A DNA stretch of 13,929 nt from Nanobdellota archaeon (GCA_030695685.1 JAUYPT010000007.1:1-13929); one strand, 5' to 3'; shown: positions 1 through 7,667, counted from the stretch's first letter. Numbers and translations: made by a program. The notes: generated by a model not told the origin, from the letters alone.

Positions 1-191
1 TTGGTGAAGCGCTCATTGCTATTACTGAACAGGCACAGCCGTGCATTAATTTGGCAGTTCTTCCCTACGTTGGTGATAAAAACATTACAGAATTTATGAA
101 ATCTCTCAAAGACCGGCGAGGTTGGTATGCCACAGTAATGCAGGAAGGGATTGTTAAAAAAGGAGATAGTATCGAACAATTTTTGTTTTAA
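1..191 (+). CDS. MOSC-domain protein, C-terminal fragment (5' end outside window)
   Basis: The third forward frame is open from the window edge to a TAA at 189-191 and gives 62 residues. It begins GEALIAITEQAQPCINLA and continues through RRGWYATVMQEGIVKKGD. This matches the end of a MOSC domain: a conserved cysteine in a PCxNL context, an RRGWYA-type segment, then the EGxVxxGDxI strand. MOSC domains are sulfur-carrier or molybdenum-cofactor-binding modules, found in cofactor sulfurases and in small stand-alone proteins such as the YiiM type. The fragment shows only the domain's end, so the substrate and any N-terminal fusion cannot be told. It is the only plus-strand gene here and converges on the NUDIX gene, with 16 nt between the two stop codons. 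The family call is fairly firm and the function is open. Confidence 0.75.
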   Translation, partial: GEALIAITEQAQPCINLAVLPYVGDKNITEFMKSLKDRRGWYATVMQEGIVKKGDSIEQFLF

Positions 192-207
192 GAGAAATTA
201 AAAATCA

Positions 208-660
208 TTATCCCTTCTGTTGTTTATACAACCGGAACGCTTCCAGCGCAATCTGCCGAACATCTTCTGGAATATCATTCTGCGTTACATCATCAGCAGA
301 AAACCAGCGAAAGTTTTTCACTTCTTTATTCATCTGCAGGATTTCCGGATTCTTCGCCGTACAAAGATAAAATAACCCATAATGGTCATGGTCGCCAACG
401 CTGTGAAGATTAGTATGGAACGGCAGAGCGCAATTTTCCTTAGCATTTCCACCAAGAGGAACAGAAGATTTGCCGATAATCTCTATATCTAAATTAACCT
501 CTTCTTTGATTTCCCGCCGCAAAGCATTATCCGGCGTCTCATTGGCATCAATATGCCCGCCGACCGGCAGCCAGAGGTTTAGTTTCTGATGATGAATCAG
601 CAGTAATTTAGAATTGTGAAAAATATAGCCGCCGACTGTTAAATCTATTTTGCGTTCCAT
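208..660 (-). CDS. NUDIX hydrolase
   Basis: A 150-residue, single-domain protein. The Nudix box GX5EX7REUXEEXGU is present with G35, E41, R49, E50, E53 and E54. Only the usual late glycine differs (N56). The glutamates of this box bind the magnesium ions that drive hydrolysis of a nucleoside diphosphate linked to another moiety. The strand before the box (LWLPVGGHID) is also typical. A histidine-rich stretch near residues 88-93 (VGDHDHYGLFY) probably lies by the substrate pocket, but the substrate (damaged dNTP, ADP-ribose or other) cannot be read from sequence. There is no signal peptide or membrane segment, so it is expected in the cytoplasm. The ATG at 660 has no Shine-Dalgarno sequence. 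A TATA-like box lies about 30 nt upstream, suggesting its own promoter and a leaderless or nearly leaderless transcript. Confidence 0.9.
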   Translation of the reverse strand: MERKIDLTVGGYIFHNSKLLLIHHQKLNLWLPVGGHIDANETPDNALRREIKEEVNLDIEIIGKSSVPLGGNAKENCALPFHTNLHSVGDHDHYGLFYLCTAKNPEILQMNKEVKNFRWFSADDVTQNDIPEDVRQIALEAFRLYKQQKG

Positions 661-685
661 ATAAATAATAAAGTTTAAGTTTAAT

Positions 686-694
686 TTATAAAAA
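686..694 (-). promoter_or_regulatory. TATA-like box for the NUDIX gene
   Basis: On the minus strand this reads TTTTTATAA and is centred about 30 nt upstream of the NUDIX ATG. In archaea TBP binds such a box about 25 nt before the transcription start, so transcripts would begin at or just before the start codon. The five T residues (690-694) also lie 16 nt past the stop of the preceding 97-residue gene and may help end its transcript. Confidence 0.45.
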
Positions 695-710
695 TGTATG
701 TAGTTAATAA

Positions 711-1004
711 CTATTCTTCAACTATTGGTTTAGGCAATTCCACAGACTCAACATATTCTGATTTCTGAAGTTCTATAATATTTTGATCAGAAAGTCCTTG
801 TACATATAATACGCCAGCAAGCTCACTTTTAGCGACAACACTCCCACCTAAATTTTCAACAAGTTCTTCTAACGGCTTAATTAATTTCTCAAAATTCTCC
901 TGAACAAGAAGCATATATTTAGTAGGAGGCATTTCTTTTGGCCGTGAAGGTAATTCATAGGATTTTAACGCTACTAAATAATGATCACCTATTCTTTGTT
1001 CCAT
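711..1004 (-). CDS. 97-residue protein, possible stand-alone inhibitor-I9/subtilisin-propeptide-like domain
   Basis: A small, acidic, soluble protein that I do not recognise with certainty. After about 28 residues the pattern reads as strand (KYMLLVQE), helix (LIKPLEELVENLGG), two strands (SVVAKSELAGVLYVQGL), helix (SDQNIIELQKS) and strand (YVESVEL). This order, and the motif of a GLS turn, a helix, then xVxxVEL, resembles the propeptide/inhibitor I9 domains that fold and inhibit subtilisin-like proteases. Here it has no signal peptide and no protease domain attached. In this family free-standing copies can act as cytoplasmic protease inhibitors. That role here is inference, and other ferredoxin-like folds are possible. 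It lies downstream of gyrB with 39 nt between them and has its own TATA-like box. The ATG at 1004 is preferred because the earlier ATG at 1011 is out of frame. Confidence 0.7.
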   Translation of the reverse strand: MEQRIGDHYLVALKSYELPSRPKEMPPTKYMLLVQENFEKLIKPLEELVENLGGSVVAKSELAGVLYVQGLSDQNIIELQKSEYVESVELPKPIVEE

Positions 1005-1023
1005 AATGCCATTGAAGAAGTGC

Positions 1024-1033
1024 TTAAATATAT

Positions 1034-1034
<1 letters not shown>
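1024..1034 (-). promoter_or_regulatory. TATA-like box for the 97-residue gene
   Basis: The minus strand reads ATATATTTAAG, centred about 25 nt upstream of the ATG at 1004. No Shine-Dalgarno sequence precedes the ATG, which fits a leaderless transcript. Confidence 0.45.
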
Positions 1035-3001
<1,967 letters not shown>

Positions 3002-3006
3002 TATCT

Positions 3007-3019
3007 TTATCGTCGATAA
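3007..3019. promoter_or_regulatory. Inverted repeat upstream of gyrB promoter, possible operator
   Basis: TTATCG-T-CGATAA is a perfect 6-bp inverted repeat around one base. It lies just upstream of the probable gyrB TATA region, where a regulator could contact the promoter. It contains CG steps in otherwise AT-rich DNA. I found no second copy in the intergenic regions of this window. Confidence 0.3.
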
Positions 3020-3043
3020 GGTGTAGAAATAAACACTCTTTTT

Positions 3044-3058
3044 TAGTTTATAAAACTA
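3044..3058 (-). repeat. Small inverted repeat at the stop codon of the deaminase-like gene
   Basis: The minus strand reads TAGTTTTATAAACTA: 6-bp arms around TAT, with the TAG stop codon as the first three bases. It is AT-only apart from two G-C pairs and would make a weak hairpin. No T-tract follows on the minus strand. Confidence 0.4.
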
Positions 3059-4081
3059 TCGCTGGTTTAATCCATTTCTTGTAATAGCTGTTAAACAGTC
3101 ATATCGTTTTAAGGCGTCCTGTTCCACCTGCCTCATATCCACCCCTACTTTTTCTGCAAAGGCATATTCCTGAAGGATAGTGGTTTCAAAATTGCCAGGA
3201 ATATCAGTACCGAGAACGAAAGGGACGCCATGCTGCTGCAACGTAACTAAAGGATGCTGGTTCATAGTCCGGAGATGACTTTTAATAAGCTTGGATTCAT
3301 AATCATAAAAATAACTGTAGCTGCGGGGAGTTACTTCCAGAAGAATGTTCTTTTTCACGAGCTCATTCATAACAGCAGCATCTTCCGCAGCATTCAAGCC
3401 ATGGCCAATCGTTGTAGGGTTAAGCAACAGAGCATCGTAAACCCCTGTAAGTCCGCGCATTTCAGTATGAACACAGAGATCAGGAAGGTATTCACGTGTT
3501 CTTTCAATAACGTTCTGGTGCTCTGGTAAAAATGTGTATTTATCCTCTTTGCCAAGAAGATCCAGCCCCGTAAATTCAGAATAGTTGTTAATAATCATAA
3601 CTGCTATTGGTTCCAGAAGATGGAGGAATTGTTCCCGGCGGGTAAACGCAAACCGTAACCCTGACCATACTTTTCGTGTATCTTCCCGAAACGCTTTTTC
3701 CTTGCCGCTGATGATACAGGCTAAAATTGATTCTGCTGTACATATAAATTCACCAGTATCAACGTCTCGTCCCTGATTTTTCAGCAGTGCATCGGTAATC
3801 GAGATCAATGTTAATCTTAATTCAAAGCCGTCTGTTTCATTAGCAGCGTCTCTAAAAGTATAATAGGATAAATCTTCGATGGCATCCAGAGAAACATACG
3901 CTTTTCTGGTATTGATCAGACAATCATAATAACTATCCCAATCACCTTCTTTCTGCTGTACGACTAATGATTTAATATCCTTGCCTTGAAAGAAATCAAT
4001 GTTGTATTCTTGAGCAACTTGTGTTAAGGCATTAACGCTATGGCTGCAATCCCAATGCCGATGTAAATCAAGGAGTTTCAT
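3056..4081 (-). CDS. Adenosine deaminase-fold metal-dependent hydrolase, substrate uncertain
   Basis: A 341-residue amidohydrolase barrel with the ADA motifs in order. LHRHWD holds zinc ligands H7 and H9 plus D11. TGLDLLGKED at 171-180 matches the family's GxDLxGxE segment. Then come VHTE with H205, TIGHG with H227, and GTDIPG with zinc ligand D293. All four expected metal ligands are therefore present. Two catalytic-site motifs deviate. The usual HAGE is HTEM, so the catalytic glutamate appears one position early (E207). The usual DDP is DIP, losing the second aspartate, which contacts the purine base in adenosine deaminase. Hydrolytic deamination of an adenosine-like compound is plausible, but the substrate may differ. 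A TATA-like box lies about 29 nt before the ATG, and there is no Shine-Dalgarno sequence. The protein is soluble with no signal peptide. Confidence 0.85.
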   Translation of the reverse strand: MKLLDLHRHWDCSHSVNALTQVAQEYNIDFFQGKDIKSLVVQQKEGDWDSYYDCLINTRKAYVSLDAIEDLSYYTFRDAANETDGFELRLTLISITDALLKNQGRDVDTGEFICTAESILACIISGKEKAFREDTRKVWSGLRFAFTRREQFLHLLEPIAVMIINNYSEFTGLDLLGKEDKYTFLPEHQNVIERTREYLPDLCVHTEMRGLTGVYDALLLNPTTIGHGLNAAEDAAVMNELVKKNILLEVTPRSYSYFYDYESKLIKSHLRTMNQHPLVTLQQHGVPFVLGTDIPGNFETTILQEYAFAEKVGVDMRQVEQDALKRYDCLTAITRNGLNQR

Positions 4082-4096
4082 GTCGCTTGTAGTAAG

Positions 4097-4151
4097 AAAA
4101 AAGAGAATTTATATGGATTGTGGTTTTAGACTATTATTCCATTTCTAAAAC
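4097..4151 (-). terminator. Possible kae1 transcription end: inverted repeat plus T6 tract
   Basis: On the minus strand GTTTTAGA (4144-4151, starting at the G of the kae1 TAG stop) is exactly complementary to TCTAAAAC (4123-4130), giving an 8-bp stem with a 13-nt loop. A run of six T (4097-4102) follows 20 nt later. Archaeal RNA polymerase terminates mainly at T-tracts, with or without hairpins. The T6 also lies between the TATA box and ATG of the next gene. Confidence 0.35.
4106..4113 (-). promoter_or_regulatory. TATA-like box for the deaminase-like gene
   Basis: The minus strand reads TATAAATT, centred about 29 nt upstream of the ATG at 4081, which is good archaeal TATA spacing for a leaderless transcript. 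Confidence 0.5.
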
Positions 4152-5101
4152 TACACCTCATCTACTCTCCAATGCGGATTGACTTCCATATCACTATAAG
4201 TATCTTTTCGTAAAAATCCTTCCCAGGCAATCATTGCTCCCTGATCGCCGGCTAAATTCATCGGCACGTTATAGAATTGAGTACCTCTTTCTGTGCACAT
4301 GATGTTCAGCATCTCGCAAAATCGTTTATTGGCGCCGACACCGCCGACTAACAATAATTCTTTTTTTTCGGTATGGGCCATAGCCCGCTCGACAACTTCC
4401 GTGAGCATGGCAAAACAGGTTTCTTGCACGGAAAAACAGAGGTCTTCCTTGGATGCTTGTTTCCGCTCGTATAATTGCTGTATCTTTGTTAAAATTCCCG
4501 AAAAAGAAACATCCATTCCCTTGACAACATACGGCAGTTCTACATATTTTCCATTTTTAGCCAAGATTTCAATCTTCGGTCCGCCAGGAAAACCTAACTG
4601 TAGCAACCGAGCAAATTTATCAAGCATATTTCCTAAACCCAAATCAAGCGTTTCACCGATTACTTTATACTTCCCTCCTTCCTGCACAATAATCTGCGTA
4701 TTGACACCGGAAACATAGAGATAGACAGGATCAGTCATTTTATTCCATACAGCGCCGATGCTTAAATGAGCAGCACAATGATTGACGCCAACGATTTTCT
4801 TGCCATATTTTTCACTCCATTCTTTCACTATATTATAACCAGCCCATAACGCAGGATCTAAACCTGGCCCGGCAGAATAAGCAATAAAATTGATATCAGA
4901 CCAGGATTTTCCGGCATCAGTAAATGCTTTGGCCAAGACTTTTTCGGCAACATTTTTGTGATGATCAGCAATCTCATGAGGAATCATGCCTCCTTCAGTA
5001 GAAGTAAAACTATCCGTAACATTGGCTACGATAGCGCCATCAGACGTTACTATTCCTACACCAAACGTATGAGCAGTACTTTCAACTCCTAAAATAATCA
5101 T
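4151..5101 (-). CDS. kae1: Kae1, KEOPS tRNA N6-threonylcarbamoyladenosine synthase subunit
   Basis: A full-length 316-residue ASKHA-fold protein of the Kae1/TsaD family. MIILGVESTA opens the fold. HHKN is at 47-50, and YSAGPGLDPALWAG at 75-88 corresponds to the family's SxGPGLGxxLxxG. NHCAAH supplies metal ligands H108 and H112. YVSGVNTQ follows at 129-136, GNMLDKFAR at 157-165, GGVGAN at 253-258, and NLAGDQGAM carries D286. It transfers the threonylcarbamoyl group to A37 of ANN-decoding tRNAs as the catalytic KEOPS subunit. It ends at the usual RVDEV, so no Bud32 kinase is fused, unlike in many euryarchaea. Oddities are SGVNTQ in place of SGGNTQ in a nucleotide-binding loop, and W for the usual R in the GPGL loop. 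A TATA-like box lies 25 nt before the ATG, with no Shine-Dalgarno sequence. Confidence 0.96.
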   Translation of the reverse strand: MIILGVESTAHTFGVGIVTSDGAIVANVTDSFTSTEGGMIPHEIADHHKNVAEKVLAKAFTDAGKSWSDINFIAYSAGPGLDPALWAGYNIVKEWSEKYGKKIVGVNHCAAHLSIGAVWNKMTDPVYLYVSGVNTQIIVQEGGKYKVIGETLDLGLGNMLDKFARLLQLGFPGGPKIEILAKNGKYVELPYVVKGMDVSFSGILTKIQQLYERKQASKEDLCFSVQETCFAMLTEVVERAMAHTEKKELLLVGGVGANKRFCEMLNIMCTERGTQFYNVPMNLAGDQGAMIAWEGFLRKDTYSDMEVNPHWRVDEV

Positions 5102-5121
5102 AGAATTAAATTAATAGAGTT

Positions 5122-5131
5122 CTTTAAAAAA
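5122..5131 (-). promoter_or_regulatory. TATA-like box of kae1, overlapping a T6 tract
   Basis: The minus strand reads TTTTTTAAAG, centred about 25 nt upstream of the kae1 ATG and starting 21 nt past the stop of the preceding 119-residue gene. The T6 part may also serve as that gene's terminator. Confidence 0.45.
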
Positions 5132-5152
5132 GTTTAGAACAAAATCAGACAT

Positions 5153-5512
5153 TTATTTTAGTTTGACAACGTATCTAACCGCTTTCCCACCATCAATAAG
5201 GATGGCTTCCAGGTCAAACTTTTTTTTGTCAAGACCATCTAACACTGGACAAAAAATTTCCTGGACAGTATATTCCTGAGCAGATTTTTTGAGATCACTT
5301 AAAATACCATAATCACCATTTATTGACTCACCTGAGTTTAATAGCATCTGATACTGGGTAGATACAGAAGAAAAGAAATTATCCCCTTTAGCGATAGCTT
5401 CAGTGTCATCGCCAGCGGCGACAAAATAAACATACCTACCGCTAAAACACTCACTCCACATAGTTTGATTAAAAGTATATTCTACTTTCCAGAGTTTAGG
5501 TTTATGTTCCAT
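5153..5512 (-). CDS. Hypothetical 119-residue protein
   Basis: I do not recognise a family. The protein is soluble, without signal peptide or membrane segment. It starts with an aromatic-rich strand-forming region (residues 7-31, with several W, Y and F). A central segment follows (32-65, AAGDDTEAIAKGDNFF leading into a predicted helix). The C-terminal half contains a possible strand-turn pair (EAILIDGGKAVRYVVKLK). The order, an aromatic strand, then a DDTEAIAKG helix start, then strands, recalls small alpha/beta domains that handle positional increments, but I can name no function. The gene sits alone between the end of the ribosomal operon and kae1. It has its own TATA-like box 26 nt upstream of the ATG, and a T6 tract follows its stop. 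Clean promoter placement supports a real gene. Confidence 0.7.
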   Translation of the reverse strand: MEHKPKLWKVEYTFNQTMWSECFSGRYVYFVAAGDDTEAIAKGDNFFSSVSTQYQMLLNSGESINGDYGILSDLKKSAQEYTVQEIFCPVLDGLDKKKFDLEAILIDGGKAVRYVVKLK

Positions 5513-5532
5513 AAAAACAAGAGAATACTATC

Positions 5533-5542
5533 CTATAAAAAA
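5533..5542 (-). promoter_or_regulatory. TATA-like box of the 119-residue gene, overlapping the rps7 T6 tract
   Basis: The minus strand reads TTTTTTATAG. Its centre is about 26 nt upstream of the ATG at 5512. The six T (5537-5542) begin 14 nt after the rps7 stop, and are the best candidate for the terminator of the polymerase-ribosomal operon. Confidence 0.5.
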
Positions 5543-5556
5543 GTAATGGAACTAGC

Positions 5557-6156
5557 TTACTTACTGCTCGCTGCCTGCCGTTCTAAATCCCGTTTCTTGG
5601 AAATAGCATTGCTGCGGCCGCTGGACTGAGCGGCAGAGATAATCTCTTCCGCAAGAGCATTCTCAATAGTCATTTTTTTATTAAACGATTTTACGTATGC
5701 GCCCTGTGTAATATAGCGCAGCGCTAAATCAACCCGCCGTTGAGGGGAAACTTCCACTGCTTTTGGATATCGCGCTCCTCCGTATTCTACGGCAATAACT
5801 TCTTCCCGAGGCGCAGCATTCTCAACAGCTTTTACTAACACTGCAAGAGGATTTTTTTTTAATTTTAGTTCTGCAGTTCCCAGTGCACGCTCCACAATTT
5901 TAAGTACTTTGCTTTTCTTGCCGGTATTATGGCCGGAACTGATAAAATGTTTTTTTCCTTTATGCCCGGTACTCATCAGCTTTGATGCCAAGCGCTCGAC
6001 AATGAACGTCTGCGACTTATGGAACCTATTTCCAGCATAGCGCGCACCGGTTTTAGGCATAATTTTAGGATCAAGAGTAATATATTTGACCAGCCCAGGA
6101 TCATCCACTTTAACGCCAGCAGCAGTCCACTTGTTAAAAAATTTGATTTCGCTCAT
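5557..6156 (-). CDS. rps7: Small-subunit ribosomal protein uS7 (S7), archaeal type
   Basis: 199 residues, a usual size for archaeal uS7. Recognisable segments are the N-terminal [20 protein letters not shown], then [19 protein letters not shown] (residues 43-61) with the archaeal GHNTGKKSK insertion, then [19 protein letters not shown] (100-118), and [18 protein letters not shown] (135-152). The last is the conserved rRNA-binding block of S7. The tail [19 protein letters not shown] is a typical basic C-terminus. The protein nucleates assembly of the small-subunit head by binding 16S rRNA and lies near the mRNA exit and E site. Its ATG overlaps the rps12 stop by 4 nt (ATGA), implying translational coupling. 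It is the last gene of the operon: no elongation factor or uS10 gene follows, unlike the extended str-type cluster of many archaea. Confidence 0.97.
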   Translation of the reverse strand: MSEIKFFNKWTAAGVKVDDPGLVKYITLDPKIMPKTGARYAGNRFHKSQTFIVERLASKLMSTGHKGKKHFISSGHNTGKKSKVLKIVERALGTAELKLKKNPLAVLVKAVENAAPREEVIAVEYGGARYPKAVEVSPQRRVDLALRYITQGAYVKSFNKKMTIENALAEEIISAAQSSGRSNAISKKRDLERQAASSK

Positions 6157-6572
6157 CGTCGTGCTTTCTCCAGTTTACCTTTCAATAAAGCATCAAGGCT
6201 TTGATCATTCACTTTAATAACCTGCCAGCGGATACACGGAAGATCGCCTTTGGAACGGCCCATTTTCCCACCAATCTGCTCTACAATAACTTCATCGTGC
6301 TCATTAATTAATTTTTGCGCTCCATCGCCAGGCATAAATACCGTTACTTGTTTTCCATTCTTAACTAGCTGAACTCGAGCACATTTCCGCATCCCAGAAC
6401 AAGGCTGTTTTGCTTCTACTTGAATCTTTTCTAAGACAATCGCTTTCGCTTGAGAAGAACCTTCTAAAGGGTCGAATTTCTTGCGCAGTTTTACCCGTGA
6501 CACTAGCTTAAACTGCTTCCGCCGTTTCATTAATTTCTTTGCGGCTCCCAATCCCCGTGATTTATTGCCCAT
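6153..6572 (-). CDS. rps12: Small-subunit ribosomal protein uS12 (S12), archaeal type
   Basis: 139 residues, typical for archaeal/eukaryotic uS12. The N-terminal [13 protein letters not shown], then [17 protein letters not shown] (34-50), [16 protein letters not shown] (62-77), [19 protein letters not shown] (80-98) and [14 protein letters not shown] (108-121) fix the identity. uS12 sits at the decoding centre and helps monitor the codon-anticodon helix. Two loops near that centre are unusual. The near-universal QPNSA is QPCSG (residues 56-60), and the later LPGVR is LPCIR (111-115). The rest of the protein is well conserved, so these look like lineage changes and not decay. The start codon lies 1 nt after the nusA stop, and the stop overlaps rps7. 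It is therefore cotranscribed and probably translationally coupled. No clear Shine-Dalgarno sequence is visible. Confidence 0.97.
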   Translation of the reverse strand: MGNKSRGLGAAKKLMKRRKQFKLVSRVKLRKKFDPLEGSSQAKAIVLEKIQVEAKQPCSGMRKCARVQLVKNGKQVTVFMPGDGAQKLINEHDEVIVEQIGGKMGRSKGDLPCIRWQVIKVNDQSLDALLKGKLEKARR

Positions 6573-6573
6573 T

Positions 6574-6987
6574 TTAGATTACTTTAACCTCAACGTTAAA
6601 AAAACGTGTTACCGCCCTCTGTATTAACTGTAAATTTCTGCCGTCCCTTCCTATTAATAAACTTTTTGTTTTTTTTCTGCTATCTTTAAGATAAACGATA
6701 CTATTTTCTTCCACAATCTCCTCTACCCTAAGAGGAGAAATGATATTTCGAATGAAATCAATGACAGTATCAGCATATTCAATGATTCGTATCCTTTTGC
6801 CTAATTCTTGCTGTAGCCGTCTGACATTCTCTGCGCCTTTCCCTAACGCTTTGCCCATTTCTCCCTGGGCAACAACAAAATAAATCGTTTCGTTATCTTT
6901 AAAACAATCTTTAACCAGAGCATGAGTTCGTTTTTCCAGTAAAGAAGATAATCCTAATGTCTCTTGATCGAGCTTTACGCGACTCAA
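6574..6987 (-). CDS. nusA: Archaeal NusA-like transcription factor (two KH domains)
   Basis: A small protein composed of two KH RNA-binding domains, as in archaeal NusA, without the S1 and RNA-polymerase-binding N-terminal parts of bacterial NusA. The first KH has [15 protein letters not shown], the second [15 protein letters not shown] near the C-terminus. It follows rpl30e and precedes rps12, its usual place in archaeal operons. The exact role in archaeal elongation or termination is not settled. Start choice: the longest frame opens with TTG at 7008 (144 residues), but it overlaps rpl30e by 20 nt and has no ribosome-binding site. I prefer the TTG at 6987 (137 residues). It is one base after the rpl30e stop and has GGAG 6 nt upstream. 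The next sequence, [14 protein letters not shown], then aligns with usual archaeal NusA N-termini. Confidence 0.93.
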   Translation of the reverse strand: MSRVKLDQETLGLSSLLEKRTHALVKDCFKDNETIYFVVAQGEMGKALGKGAENVRRLQQELGKRIRIIEYADTVIDFIRNIISPLRVEEIVEENSIVYLKDSRKKTKSLLIGRDGRNLQLIQRAVTRFFNVEVKVI

Positions 6988-6988
6988 T

Positions 6989-7276
6989 TTATTCTCCAAT
7001 TGTTCCAAGAACAGAAACTAAAAAACTTTTTTTACAGAAAACGCCTAATTCTTCATTGCTGTATGCTAATTCCTGAACAGGAATGTCTGCAAGAGCAGCA
7101 TAATATTTGATGTCTTCTTTTACCTTGTCAGGACAATTACGGGCAAGATACACTGCCTGAATTTTCTTCAATTTTAGTTCTTTCAGCACACGTTCTGTGC
7201 CAATAACTACTTTTTTGTCCTGAATCTTTGTTTTCAGTGTTTTTGTGTCCAGTTTGATTTCTTTTGTTGCTGTCAT
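6989..7276 (-). CDS. rpl30e: Large-subunit ribosomal protein eL30 (L30e)
   Basis: 95 residues, the normal size for archaeal L30e of the L7Ae/L30e/S12e fold. Diagnostic segments are KVVIGTERVLKELKLKKIQA (23-42), VYLARNCPDKVKEDIKYYA (43-61), DIPVQELAYSNEELGVFC (63-80) and KKSFLVSVL near the end. The NELG-type motif appears as NEELGVFC, the RNA-contacting and cap region of this fold. In archaea this gene usually follows the polymerase A'' gene and precedes nusA. Here that order is interrupted by a 109-residue gene. The 52-nt gap upstream is AT-rich with a weak TATA-like stretch but no clear terminator, so it is probably still in the operon. An additional promoter is possible. Confidence 0.95.
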   Translation of the reverse strand: MTATKEIKLDTKTLKTKIQDKKVVIGTERVLKELKLKKIQAVYLARNCPDKVKEDIKYYAALADIPVQELAYSNEELGVFCKKSFLVSVLGTIGE

Positions 7277-7320
7277 TGTTATTTGTTTATTATGTTTTTA
7301 ATTTAGATTATAATTATTGG

Positions 7321-7334
7321 AAATAGTACTATTT
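7321..7334. repeat. 14-bp perfect palindrome at the 3' end of the 109-residue gene
   Basis: AAATAGTACTATTT equals its own reverse complement. The TAG stop codon of the 109-residue gene (minus strand) lies inside it. It could form a short hairpin or bind a dimeric protein. No T-tract follows on the minus strand, so a terminator role is weakly supported. Confidence 0.45.
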
Positions 7335-7658
7335 ATTTTTAATTCTTTCTAAAGGAACTTTCATTTTATCAGTATTACTTTCAATAATAGCATACGCAAG
7401 GACCAAAGGATCATGAGCATTCTTAAGGATAGACAGTGCTTTTTCGATATTCTGTTTCTGATCATCTAGGCTGTAGAAGTAATCGATAAATTCCTGCCGC
7501 GGTGAATCCCCCCTAAAAGTATAAAATTTACGAAAATCGTCTTTATATTGTGAAGGAATCAGTTTCAATGCTTCCGTCAGTGCCTCATTCACTGTTTGGA
7601 AAGGTGCATCTATTTTTTTTTTATAAGAAAATGCTATCCCATCATCAAACGTAGTCAT
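7329..7658 (-). CDS. Hypothetical 109-residue protein inside the RNA polymerase operon
   Basis: I recognise no family. The protein is soluble, mixed-charge and probably mostly helical. A short strand-like N-terminus (MTTFDDGIAFSYKKKIDAPF) is followed by helices around 23-35 (NEALTEALKLIPSQ), 54-63 (RQEFIDYFYSL), 68-79 (KQNIEKALSILK) and 82-93 (HDPLVLAYAIIE). No cysteine cluster or catalytic motif is visible. It lies between rpoA'' and rpl30e, normally adjacent in archaea. It follows the A'' stop by 14 nt with GGGAG overlapping the TAAGGGAG stop region 9 nt before its ATG, so it is transcribed and translated with the polymerase genes. The position suggests, but does not show, a role linked to transcription or ribosome synthesis. 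A lineage-specific small accessory protein is the simplest reading. Confidence 0.75.
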   Translation of the reverse strand: MTTFDDGIAFSYKKKIDAPFQTVNEALTEALKLIPSQYKDDFRKFYTFRGDSPRQEFIDYFYSLDDQKQNIEKALSILKNAHDPLVLAYAIIESNTDKMKVPLERIKNK

Positions 7659-7667
7659 TTTTTTATA

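Noticed and set aside
4293..4718. Plus-strand open frame of 141 codons opposite kae1
   Set aside because: It is entirely antisense to conserved kae1 motifs, with no promoter or ribosome-binding site.
7299..7306. TATA-like TTAAAAAC upstream of rpl30e as a separate promoter
   Set aside because: The match is weak and there is no terminator before it, so it is mentioned only as a possibility in the gene entry.
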